Source of the DNA: an uncultured Eubacteriales bacterium
GTDB taxonomy: Bacteria; Bacillota; Clostridia; Oscillospirales; Acutalibacteraceae
Direction of reading: 5' to 3'
Assembly: GCA_949296825.1 (NCBI GenBank)
Contig: CASFQZ010000003.1
Coordinates: 1-52,972 of the forward strand
Length of the DNA stretch: 52,972 nucleotides
Shown here in pieces: positions 15,935-23,367 of this stretch. Each line of letters starts with the position of its first letter. Position 1 is the first letter of the stretch. Under the pieces are notes generated by a model. The model made no database searches. It worked only from the letters and a program-made list of their open reading frames with translations, and was not told the origin of the DNA. Both the position numbers and the translations under genes were made by a program.

Positions 15935-16571
15935 CTTAGAGCGTACAGTGAAAGACCTAATGACCTTTACAAATGGAAAGAAATATAATACCATCTATGC
16001 CGATCCTCCATGGCAGTTTCAAAATCGTACTGGCAAAGTGGCTCCTGAACACAAGAGACTGACAAGATATGAGACGATGACGATAGAGGATATTATGGCG
16101 CTTCCGGTTCCTGAAATAGCGGATGATAAGGCTCATCTATATCTTTGGATCCCAAATGCACTACTTCCGGACGGTTTAGCAGTTATGGATTCATGGGGGT
16201 TCGACTATAAGGGGAATATTGTTTGGGAAAAAGTTCGTAAAGACGGCTTGCCCGACGGAAGAGGAGTAGGTTTTTATTTCCGTAACGTTACAGAGCTTCT
16301 TCTTTTTGGCATAAAAAAGAAGAGCGAGCCAAATCGAACATTATCTCCGGCTCGTTCACAGGTTAATCTAATCAGAACGCAAAAGCGTGAACATAGCAGA
16401 AAACCGGACGAAATAATCCCGATTATTGAGGCTTGCAGTCTGCCGAATCGGATTGAATTATTTGCTCGCGGAGATCGTGAAGGATGGGATATGTGGGGAA
16501 ATCAGGCAGATCCCACCTATGAACCTACTTGGAATACTTATAAAAACCACACAATTGCAAAAATCAAGTAA
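15924..16571 (+). CDS. MT-A70-family adenine-N6 DNA methyltransferase of the R-M system
   Basis: This 215-residue protein has the MT-A70 catalytic motif YADPPWQF near residue 25, then LYLWIPNALLPDGLAVM and, near the C-terminus, RIELFARG, the typical end of the SAM-binding fold. It should methylate adenine in the sequence cut by the adjacent nuclease, protecting host DNA. I chose ATG 15,924, which overlaps the nuclease stop (15,932-15,934); a GTG at 15,912 is an in-frame alternative, directly after AGGAG. Base composition is AT-rich like the nuclease and unlike the rest of the window. Together they form a two-gene type II system with no controller protein. Confidence 0.85.
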   Translation: MRSNLERTVKDLMTFTNGKKYNTIYADPPWQFQNRTGKVAPEHKRLTRYETMTIEDIMALPVPEIADDKAHLYLWIPNALLPDGLAVMDSWGFDYKGNIVWEKVRKDGLPDGRGVGFYFRNVTELLLFGIKKKSEPNRTLSPARSQVNLIRTQKREHSRKPDEIIPIIEACSLPNRIELFARGDREGWDMWGNQADPTYEPTWNTYKNHTIAKIK

Positions 16572-16744
16572 CAGTCAATTCACATAATTGCGATATTTAT
16601 TTGGCTAATTATAATATCCTCGTCTGCACTTTGAGCGAGCATCGGATCGGGACGTAACAATCCACAAAGAAGACAAATATAAATTCTTTTTGGGTGTCTT
16701 CCCTGCGGAGGGCGCTCTCCCCGGGGGGAGCCTGCGTATTTCGA

Positions 16745-17926
16745 TTATTCTTCGGAGAAGGGCGTGTGGATGCGGGACAGGCGGAAATTGACCGTTTCGC
16801 CCTCCCGGTTGAATCGATAAATGCTCAGCGCCAGCCCGATGCCGACGTACAGGCACAGCGTGGAGGAGCCGCCCGCAGAGTAAAAGGGCAGGGTGATGCC
16901 GACCACCGGCAGGAGCATCAGACACATGCCGACGTTGATCACGACCTGCCCCGCCAGCATGGCGGCAAGCCCGTAGCACATCAGCGAGGTGGCGTTGTCT
17001 CGGGATTGATTGCCGGTGCTGACGATTTTGAGAATGATCATCGCCAGAATGAACAGGGCAAACAGACAGCCCAAAAAACCAAGCTCTTCGCCGGTCACGG
17101 CGAAAATCATGTCGTTTTGCCCTTCGGGAATGGCGTGGCTTTGGGTATACTGCCCCTGAAACAGCCCCTCGCCGGTCCAGCCGCCGGAGCCGAGGGCGGT
17201 CAGCCCCTGCTGCTGCTGGTAAATGATATCGGGGTAATCCTCCGGATAAATCAGCGCGAGAATGCGGCTTTTCTGGATATCGCCCAGGACGAACCGCCAT
17301 GCAAAGGGGATGGCGAGCGCCACGACGGCGGCGCCAAGGGCAATATGCTTCGGCGCAATGCCGCCCATGAAAATCATCACGGCAAAAATAATCAAAAAGA
17401 CCAGCGAGGTACCCATGTCGCCCGCCAGCATGACCAGCAGCGTCGGAATGGCGCCGTGAACGCAGAGCAGAAGAACGGTCTTGATATTTTTGATTTGATC
17501 CTTTACAATATCCAGATGGACGCCGAAGGTGACAATAAAGCCAATCTTGACCAGCTCAGAGGGCTGAAAATAATAGCCGCCGGGCAGCACCAGCCAGGAG
17601 CGCACGTCGCTTCTGCCCGAGGGACCTACGCCGATGGCAAGCGTCAGCAGCAGGAGAAAAACCGAGACGCCGGCAATCAGCGGCCATAGCCGGATGATGA
17701 TTTCATAATCAATATAGGAAATGATCAGCGCGGCAACGACGCCGGCAGCCACCGCAATGAGCATGGCGCGCACATCGCGCGAGACGAGCGCGTCCGCTTC
17801 GCGGGAATATTCCGTCGCGCTGGTGACCATCAGACAGCCGAAGCAGGACGCCGCCATGCACAGCAAAAGCAGGGTGTGATCGGTCTCCCGCCATGCTTTT
17901 TTTAGAGTTGATAAGATCGGATTCAA
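16745..17926 (-). CDS. RodA/FtsW/SpoVE-family peptidoglycan glycosyltransferase
   Basis: This 393-residue SEDS-family membrane protein has about ten helices. SEDS proteins polymerise lipid II into glycan strands with a cognate class B PBP. Diagnostic stretches are PSELVKIGFIV, the extracellular loop QQQQGLTALGSGGWTGEGLFQGQ, PEGQNDMIFAVTGEELGF (with the conserved Glu) and PFYSAGGSS near the end. The loop and PEGQNDMIFA are RodA-like, so elongation/shape is more likely than division or spore cortex. GGAGG lies before the ATG and a TTGAAA-17-TATAAT promoter at 17,979-18,007 drives it. It sits alone, directly beside the foreign R-M island. Confidence 0.85.
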   Translation of the reverse strand: MNPILSTLKKAWRETDHTLLLLCMAASCFGCLMVTSATEYSREADALVSRDVRAMLIAVAAGVVAALIISYIDYEIIIRLWPLIAGVSVFLLLLTLAIGVGPSGRSDVRSWLVLPGGYYFQPSELVKIGFIVTFGVHLDIVKDQIKNIKTVLLLCVHGAIPTLLVMLAGDMGTSLVFLIIFAVMIFMGGIAPKHIALGAAVVALAIPFAWRFVLGDIQKSRILALIYPEDYPDIIYQQQQGLTALGSGGWTGEGLFQGQYTQSHAIPEGQNDMIFAVTGEELGFLGCLFALFILAMIILKIVSTGNQSRDNATSLMCYGLAAMLAGQVVINVGMCLMLLPVVGITLPFYSAGGSSTLCLYVGIGLALSIYRFNREGETVNFRLSRIHTPFSEE

Positions 17927-17978
17927 AGCAAAGCCTCCGAAAAATAGCGTTCAGTCAATGGATGCCCCTGATGAAACT

Positions 17979-18007
17979 ATTATAAAGGCAGACGGAAGGA
18001 TTTTCAA
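17979..18007 (-). promoter_or_regulatory. SigA-type promoter of the rodA-like gene
   Basis: On the minus strand TTGAAA (18,002-18,007), a 17-bp spacer and a consensus TATAAT (17,979-17,984). Confidence 0.75.
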
Positions 18008-18041
18008 TAACTATTTTGTAAACCCGTAAGGAGTGGAACAG

Positions 18042-18470
18042 ATGCGGACCTTTTTTTCCTATTCCCCGGCGCAGACAGAGCGCTTTGCCGCTTCCTTCGC
18101 CCGGTCCTTGTCCGGCGGCAGCGTCGTTGCTTTTACCGGCGGACTCGGCGCGGGAAAAACCACCTTCATTCGCGGTCTGATGCGCGGTCTGGGCAATCCG
18201 GCTGCCGTTTCCAGCCCGACCTATGCCATTGTCAATGATTACGGCGGCGACCCCCCTGTGTATCATTTTGATATGTACCGTGTGAGCTCTGCGGAGGATC
18301 TGCATTCGACCGGCTTTTATGATTATCTGGACGGCACCGCCATTCTGCTGATCGAGTGGAGCGAAAACATTCAGGATGAGCTGCCGGAAGATACGATTTA
18401 TGTGGATCTTTTGCCCGGTGCGTCGGAAAACGCCCGGGTCATCCGGATCCGGAAAGGCGAAACAGCATGA
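18042..18470 (+). CDS. tsaE: tRNA t6A37 biosynthesis ATPase TsaE
   Basis: This 142-residue protein is the P-loop ATPase that works with TsaB and TsaD in making N6-threonylcarbamoyladenosine at position 37 of ANN-reading tRNAs. It has Walker A GGLGAGKTT (33-41), SSPTYAIVNDY and the FDMYR segment, and a C-terminal LIEWSENI typical of TsaE. The ATG at 18,042 lies 8 nt after AAGGAG; an in-frame GTG at 18,033 would overlap that site. It overlaps tsaB by 4 bp (ATGA), and tsaB in turn overlaps rpiB, giving a tightly coupled operon. Confidence 0.93.
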   Translation: MRTFFSYSPAQTERFAASFARSLSGGSVVAFTGGLGAGKTTFIRGLMRGLGNPAAVSSPTYAIVNDYGGDPPVYHFDMYRVSSAEDLHSTGFYDYLDGTAILLIEWSENIQDELPEDTIYVDLLPGASENARVIRIRKGETA

Positions 18471-19192
18471 ATATTCTTGCGTTGGAAAGCAGCGCCGTCA
18501 GCGCGTCGGCGGCGATTTTGTCGGAGGATAAAATCCTTGCGGAGGAATTTCTGCATACCGGTCTGACCCATTCCGAAACGCTGGCGCCGATGATGGCGCG
18601 GGTGATCGAGCGCTCGGGGCTGCGGCTCTTTGATATGGATCTGGTTGCCGTGACCCATGGCCCCGGCTCTTTTACGGGGGTGCGCATCGGCGTTTCGCTG
18701 GCGAAGGGCGTCGCGCAGCCGATGGAGATTCCCTGTTTGGGGATTTCTACGCTGGAAGCCGCCGCCTTCGGGCAAAACCGCCGGGGGGAGCTGATCCTTG
18801 CCTGCATGGACGCCCGGCGGGACCAGCTGTACGCCGCTTTTTTTGAAGGGGGAAACGACGCGCCGCAGCGTTTGAGCGAGGATGCGGCAATATCCGCCGA
18901 GGAGGCGGCGCAGCGGCTGAAGGAGTATCAGCGTCCTGCCGTCGTTACCGGCGACGGTGCGCCGGTATTTCTTGCGTATTTGAAAAAAAACAACATCGAG
19001 CTTCCGGTGCGCCTGCCGGCGGGAGAGGATTTTTATCAGCGGGCTTCCTTTGTTGCGAAGGCGGCGGCGTATGAAATCCTTTTCACCGACCGCACGCCGG
19101 TCAGCCCGAAGCTTTTGTCTCCCGTTTATCTGCGGATGCCGCAGGCGGAACGGGAAAGAAAAAAAAGACTGGAAGGAAGGAATACAAAATGA
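18467..19192 (+). CDS. tsaB: tRNA t6A37 biosynthesis scaffold protein TsaB
   Basis: This 241-residue inactive ASKHA-fold partner of TsaD (YeaZ family) begins MNILALESSAVSASAAI and has GLTHSETLAPM and the hallmark THGPGSFTGVRIG, which shapes the nucleotide-like pocket; a metal-binding His pair as in TsaD is absent. It heterodimerises with TsaD and TsaE. TsaD is not in the window. Its start overlaps the tsaE stop (ATGA) and its stop overlaps the rpiB start, so translation is coupled throughout. Confidence 0.93.
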   Translation: MNILALESSAVSASAAILSEDKILAEEFLHTGLTHSETLAPMMARVIERSGLRLFDMDLVAVTHGPGSFTGVRIGVSLAKGVAQPMEIPCLGISTLEAAAFGQNRRGELILACMDARRDQLYAAFFEGGNDAPQRLSEDAAISAEEAAQRLKEYQRPAVVTGDGAPVFLAYLKKNNIELPVRLPAGEDFYQRASFVAKAAAYEILFTDRTPVSPKLLSPVYLRMPQAERERKKRLEGRNTK

Positions 19193-19623
19193 TTGCCATT
19201 GGTTCGGATCATGCCGGGTTTGCCCTGAAGGAGGCGATTCGCTGCCACCTGGAGGAGGCGGGGATCGCGTATACGGACTGCGGCTGCAATTCGCCGGAGT
19301 CGGTGGATTATCCCCTGCAGGCGAAAAAGGTCTGCGATGAAATTACCGGGGGCAGGGCTTCTCTGGGGATTCTCTGCTGCGGCACCGGTGTTGGGATTTC
19401 CATTGCGGCAAATAAAGTGAAGGGCATCCGCGCCGCCTGCTGCTCGGATTATTTCAGCGCCAAGTTCACCAGAATGCACAACGACGCCAACGTGCTTTGC
19501 CTGGGCGGCAGAGTGCTGGGCCCGGGGCTGGCAATGGAGCTGGTGGATGTCTTTTTGAATACGCCCTTTGAGGGCGGACGGCACCAGCGCCGCGTCGATC
19601 AGATCCATCAGTTGGAGGAGTAA
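19189..19623 (+). CDS. rpiB: Ribose-5-phosphate isomerase B
   Basis: This 144-residue RpiB/LacAB-family isomerase interconverts ribose-5-phosphate and ribulose-5-phosphate in the pentose phosphate pathway. It has IGSDHAGFALK at the start (phosphate and substrate binding), CGTGVGISIAANK (anion hole and catalytic Cys) and RMHNDANVLCLGGR. Length is normal. The ATG overlaps the tsaB stop by one base pair step, and a phosphoesterase gene follows 2 bp after the stop, so it is part of the tsaE operon. Confidence 0.93.
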   Translation: MIAIGSDHAGFALKEAIRCHLEEAGIAYTDCGCNSPESVDYPLQAKKVCDEITGGRASLGILCCGTGVGISIAANKVKGIRAACCSDYFSAKFTRMHNDANVLCLGGRVLGPGLAMELVDVFLNTPFEGGRHQRRVDQIHQLEE

Positions 19624-19625
19624 GA

Positions 19626-20756
19626 ATGGAGCCCCTGCGTTTTCATCATGGAAAATTTAAGCTGATGCAGATTGCGGATATCCAGGAGATCGCCGATTTC
19701 TCCGCCGATACCGAAGCGCTGCTGACGGCGGCGCTTTCCCGCGAAAAGCCCGACCTCGCCATCCTGACCGGCGATCAGATCAAGGGCTATGGCGTAACGA
19801 TGCATACGGGCGATCCTGTCGCCAACGCCGAAACGGTGATCGGCAAAATCGTTGCCTGTCTGGAAAAGACCCAAACCCCCTTTACGGTGCTGTTCGGCAA
19901 CCACGATGTCTTTTGCGGTATTGACAAAAAGCAGCAGTGGGAGATGTATCGCCGTTCGCCGCTGTTTTTGGATCAGACCGAAACCGGGCTGGACGGCTAT
20001 GGCATTTTTTGTCTGCCGGTTTTCGGCAGGGACGGGAAGCCGGTCTTTGCGATTTACGGGCTGGACAGCGGCGGATATGACCGGAAGCTGGGCGGATACC
20101 GTGGCGTCGGCGAGGATCAGGTCGCCTTTTATCGAAAAACACGGGATGCATGGGAAGAAAAGGAAGGGCGCCTTTTGCCTGCCATGGTTTTTCAGCATAT
20201 TCCCGTGCCTGAGGTCTATGAGCTGCTGGACGAAGTGCCGAAAAACCGCAAGGGTGCGCTGCGCGGCAGTGCGGAATATGCCGACCGGTATTTTGCGCTG
20301 GGCAGAAAAACGGAGCCCGGCGGTTTTATGCACGAAAACGCCGCGATCCCGGTAAAAAACAGCGGTGAATTTGACGCCCTTTGCGAAAAGGGCGATGTGA
20401 TGGGTCTGTTTTTCGGACATGACCACATCAATTCCTTTTGCGGTACTTTGCGGGGGGTGCGCATGGGCTATACCCAGAGCTGCGGTTTTCATGTATACGG
20501 TCCCGGCTTGCAGCGGGGCGTGCGGGTCTTTACCTTCCGCGAGGAAGAGGTGCGCGGCTATGAGGACCGGACCCTGACGTACCGGGATCTGATCGGCACA
20601 GCGCTTGCCCATCCGGCGCAAAACCTGCTGTATACCTACGCGCCGTCTTCGGTCGGCGTCGCGTTGGATTGGGCGAAAAAAGCCGCCGCCGTCTCCCTTG
20701 CGGCAGGTGCGGCGGTCGGCGCCGCAGTTTTGCTCTATAAAAAAAGAAAGCGCTGA
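19626..20756 (+). CDS. Membrane-anchored metallophosphoesterase, paralogue of the gene at 1,512
   Basis: This 376-residue protein has the calcineurin-like motifs IADIQE, LTGDQ (GDQ in place of the usual GDN), FGNHD, FQHI and FFGHDHINSF. It lacks a signal peptide at the N-terminus, but ends in a Ala/Gly-rich transmembrane helix and a KKRKR tail (about residues 350-376), so it may be tail-anchored. It shares FQHI-x-V...E, the long NSFxG loop and overall order with the secreted enzyme at 1,512, indicating a duplicated family with different localisation. It begins 2 bp after rpiB and is the last gene of the operon, closed by terminators. Substrate not known. Confidence 0.8.
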   Translation: MEPLRFHHGKFKLMQIADIQEIADFSADTEALLTAALSREKPDLAILTGDQIKGYGVTMHTGDPVANAETVIGKIVACLEKTQTPFTVLFGNHDVFCGIDKKQQWEMYRRSPLFLDQTETGLDGYGIFCLPVFGRDGKPVFAIYGLDSGGYDRKLGGYRGVGEDQVAFYRKTRDAWEEKEGRLLPAMVFQHIPVPEVYELLDEVPKNRKGALRGSAEYADRYFALGRKTEPGGFMHENAAIPVKNSGEFDALCEKGDVMGLFFGHDHINSFCGTLRGVRMGYTQSCGFHVYGPGLQRGVRVFTFREEEVRGYEDRTLTYRDLIGTALAHPAQNLLYTYAPSSVGVALDWAKKAAAVSLAAGAAVGAAVLLYKKRKR

Positions 20757-20773
20757 TGCGCCTTCTCTTTTCC

Positions 20774-20795
20774 GCCGGGACATCCCGGCTTTTTT
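20774..20795 (+). terminator. Terminator of the tsaE-tsaB-rpiB operon
   Basis: GCCGGG / CCCGGC with an ACAT loop and six T, just after the phosphoesterase stop. Confidence 0.8.
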
Positions 20796-20930
20796 GTGGG
20801 GAAGGATCCGTTTCATCGGCGGAAAAACCTCGCAAAATCAGGAGCGGAGGCGCCCAGCCGTTTTTTCGCTTTGCCGTCCCGTCATCGTCTTTGCCCTTGT
20901 CCGCTGGCGTAGTGAATTTCCTTCAAAACA

Positions 20931-20963
20931 AAGCGAGCGCCCGTCGCCGGACGCTCGCTTTTT
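20931..20963. terminator. Bidirectional terminator
   Basis: A 9-bp stem (AAGCGAGCG at 20,931-20,939 with CGCTCGCTT at 20,952-20,960) with T-rich sequence on both strands; it ends the PRPP synthetase gene on the minus strand and backs up the operon terminator on the plus strand. Confidence 0.8.
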
Positions 20964-20966
20964 GCT

Positions 20967-22151
20967 TTATTTTTGAATGACAATATCGTATCCCTTTTTC
21001 TTCAGGAAATTGGCGATGCGGTCGTTGGGGTTCAACAGGTTGCTGATGGACTGATCCAGATTCAGCGTGTTGACCAGCAGGGAGATATATTTGCTCATGT
21101 CCACGCTGCGGTACCAGGGCTTATGCAGCAGCGTTTCCGGCTGATAAATCAGATTGGTGGTGAAAAGCAGATCGAAAAGCCCCTCGTTATAGGCGTCGTC
21201 GAACCGCTCAAAGCCGCTGCTGAACAAACCAAAGGCGGTGCAGATAAAAATGCGTCTGGCGTTGAGCTCTTTCAGCTTTTTGGCGACCTCCAGCATGGAA
21301 TCCCCGGAAGAAATCATGTCGTCCACCACAATGACATCCATATCGGTCAGGTCCTTGCCCAGATATTCATGGGCGAGGATCGGGTTCCTGCCGCCGACAA
21401 CGCGGCTGTAATCGCGGCGCTTGTAGAACATGCCCAGCTCCAGCCCCAGCACGGTAGCGTAATGGATGCAGCGGTTGACACCGCCCTCGTCCGGAGAAAT
21501 GATGGTCAGGTGGTCCTTGTCGATGACCAGATCGGGCACATTGTTGACCAGCGCCTTGATCATCTGGTACATGGTGGTGACATTTTCAAAGCCGTTGAGC
21601 GGGATGGCGTTCTGCACGCGGGCGTCATGGGCGTCAAAGGTGATGATATTGTCAACGCCCATATGCAGGCATAGCTCCTGCAGGGCGATGGCGCAGTCCA
21701 GCGACTCGCGGCTGGTCCTCTTGTGCTGTCTGCCCTCGTACAGCATGGGCATGATCACGGTAATGCGGTGCGCCTTGCCCGCGATGGCGGAAATGGCGCG
21801 TTTGAGGTTGGCATAATGCTCATCCGGGCTCATGGGGATATCCTTGATGCCGAAGCGCTCACTCGTGAGTCCGTAATTGAACATATCACAGAGGATGTAA
21901 ATATCATAGCCGCGGACCGATTCCAGAATGACCGCCTTGCCTTCGCCGGAGCTGAAACGCTCAAAATTGGTCTTGATGATATAGGTATCGCGTTTGAAGC
22001 CGTCAAAAAGAATGCCGTATTGGTGGGTGGATTCCACCTCTTCACGGTAACTGATGATGTACTTGTCGACCTTTTCCGCCAGTTTTTCGCAGCCGGGGGT
22101 GCAGATGATTCCGAGTTTTCCGACGGGCAAGGTGGTAATTTGTTCAGCCAT
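20967..22151 (-). CDS. prs: Ribose-phosphate pyrophosphokinase (PRPP synthetase), long form
   Basis: This 394-residue enzyme makes PRPP from ribose-5-phosphate and ATP for nucleotide, His and Trp synthesis. It has the ATP-binding region RHKRTSRE (here QHKRTSRES), DAHDARVQN (metal and ATP site), and the PRPP loop VIVVDDMISSGDSM with SPDEGG ahead of it. It is about 80 residues longer than the usual ~315: extra sequence lies at the N-terminus and at the C-terminal end (LLNPNDRIANFLKKKG). Such long variants are common in Clostridia as far as I recall. GGAGG precedes the ATG; a TTGCAA-17-TACAAT promoter is at 22,195-22,223. Confidence 0.9.
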   Translation of the reverse strand: MAEQITTLPVGKLGIICTPGCEKLAEKVDKYIISYREEVESTHQYGILFDGFKRDTYIIKTNFERFSSGEGKAVILESVRGYDIYILCDMFNYGLTSERFGIKDIPMSPDEHYANLKRAISAIAGKAHRITVIMPMLYEGRQHKRTSRESLDCAIALQELCLHMGVDNIITFDAHDARVQNAIPLNGFENVTTMYQMIKALVNNVPDLVIDKDHLTIISPDEGGVNRCIHYATVLGLELGMFYKRRDYSRVVGGRNPILAHEYLGKDLTDMDVIVVDDMISSGDSMLEVAKKLKELNARRIFICTAFGLFSSGFERFDDAYNEGLFDLLFTTNLIYQPETLLHKPWYRSVDMSKYISLLVNTLNLDQSISNLLNPNDRIANFLKKKGYDIVIQK

Positions 22152-22194
22152 GATACAACCTCCAAATCAAGCTCCTGTTTTCAGGGATAAATAT

Positions 22195-22223
22195 ATTGTA
22201 CCTGTCCGGCGGCGCTTTTGCAA
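22195..22223 (-). promoter_or_regulatory. SigA-type promoter of prs
   Basis: On the minus strand TTGCAA (22,218-22,223), a 17-bp spacer and TACAAT (22,195-22,200). Confidence 0.7.
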
Positions 22224-22358
22224 GAGAATCACGACAAAAAGAAGAAAAATGTAAAAAACAGAGGGCGTTTTGGCGTAAAAAATACGGTCGTTTTGTTGCC
22301 GGATTTTTGTTGAAAATATAAAAATTTTGTGGTTTGCCGGATTTTTTGCGGAATCCCA

Positions 22359-22387
22359 TTGCAAGAGAACGAAAAAAAAGATACAAT
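22359..22387 (+). promoter_or_regulatory. SigA-type promoter of the Nudix fusion gene
   Basis: TTGCAA (22,359-22,364), a 17-bp spacer and TACAAT (22,382-22,387), 36 bp before the start codon. It is divergent from the prs promoter. Confidence 0.65.
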
Positions 22388-22423
22388 GGTAAAAGTTTTA
22401 GTTACCGCTTAGGAGATTGCTCA

Positions 22424-23179
22424 ATGTTAAATTATACCGTAAAAGTACGGGTGACAAGAGCGATTGGATTTTTTGACCGGAAGCGGAATATAGAATATCG
22501 CCTGAATTTCGGCAGGGGGCTGATTGCCTCCGACCACGGAACCATTGAGGCGGATACCTATATTCTCGGCATCACCCATCCGGTCAAACGATTCGATGGG
22601 CGTGTCATTGCCGTCATTCGCCGCAGGGGCGGCGGACTGGCAGTGGTAGCCGCGTGTAAAAATTCGCGCTATGTGAATTTTGATATTGAGGACGCCATCG
22701 CTTTTGCCGAACCGAAGGGCTCGTATCGTCTGGATTGCCTGTATGAAAATTCCTGCGGCGCCGTTGTGTTCCGCTATATCAACGGATTTCCCCGGTTCCT
22801 TCTGATTAAGAATTGCCGCAGCACTCATTGGGGCTTCCCCAAAGGGCATATGGAGCGCGGCGAGACCCAATTACAGACGGCGTACCGCGAGGTGCTGGAG
22901 GAGACCGGCATCCACGCCGATTTCTACGAAGGCTTCCGCGCCGAGTCGGATTACAAAATCGGCGGCAAGGTCGATAAAAAGGTCCAGATTTTTTTGGCAA
23001 CCACCAAGGACACCCAGACGGTGATCCAAAGGGAAGAGATCGAAGATTATATCTGGTTGGAATATTCCCGCGCCATCAAAACGCTGAAATTCGATAACGA
23101 TAAGCTGATCCTGCGCAAGGCGAACCGTTATATGAACGAGACGCTCGGCATTGAAACGGTGCAGCAGGCGGCGGAATAA
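22424..23179 (+). CDS. Pyrophosphatase-like/Nudix fusion protein
   Basis: This 251-residue protein has two parts. Residues ~1-100 resemble the small clostridial inorganic-pyrophosphatase-type domain: VKVRVTRAIG, then EYRLNFG, EADTYILGITHPVKRFDGRV and IAVIRR, which line up in order with the equivalent stretches (tVDRPLG, IYYPINYG, DAYILGV-x-PVK, VIAIIHR). Residues ~112-245 are a Nudix hydrolase with a complete Nudix box from Gly141 (GHMERGE...REVLEETG), the AP4A-hydrolase-like type. The Nudix part should cleave a nucleoside diphosphate-linked compound, releasing phosphate or pyrophosphate that the other domain might act on. AGGAG lies 8 nt before the ATG. The N-terminal assignment is from pattern memory and tentative. 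Confidence 0.75.
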   Translation: MLNYTVKVRVTRAIGFFDRKRNIEYRLNFGRGLIASDHGTIEADTYILGITHPVKRFDGRVIAVIRRRGGGLAVVAACKNSRYVNFDIEDAIAFAEPKGSYRLDCLYENSCGAVVFRYINGFPRFLLIKNCRSTHWGFPKGHMERGETQLQTAYREVLEETGIHADFYEGFRAESDYKIGGKVDKKVQIFLATTKDTQTVIQREEIEDYIWLEYSRAIKTLKFDNDKLILRKANRYMNETLGIETVQQAAE

Positions 23180-23189
23180 AAAGAAAAAC

Positions 23190-23223
23190 AAAAAGGAAGC
23201 GCAGCGCCGCGATTCCTTTTTTT
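23190..23223 (+). terminator. Terminator of the Nudix fusion gene
   Basis: AAAAAGGAA (23,190-23,198) pairs with TTCCTTTTT (23,213-23,221), with a GCG/CGC inner stem and a long T-run. Confidence 0.7.
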
Positions 23224-23225
23224 GT

Positions 23226-23256
23226 AAAGAGGTCGGAGAACCTCTTTTTGTTTTTT
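23226..23256 (+). terminator. Second, back-up terminator
   Basis: AAAGAGGT / ACCTCTTT (23,226-23,233 and 23,240-23,247) followed by T-rich sequence directly after the first terminator. Confidence 0.65.
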
Positions 23257-23367
23257 TGATAATAATTCCGGCAAAGGAACGGGAAATCCTCTGTGCGGCA
23301 AAGGGATGGAAATCCCCGCCCAGGCGCAGCAATCCGGCGCAAAGAAAGCCGGAGTCTTCCGCGTTTG

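Noticed and set aside
16572-16744. Remnant transposase or repeat at the right edge of the R-M island
   Set aside because: I found no terminal inverted repeat or transposase fragment; the sequence simply returns to GC-rich composition before the rodA-like stop.
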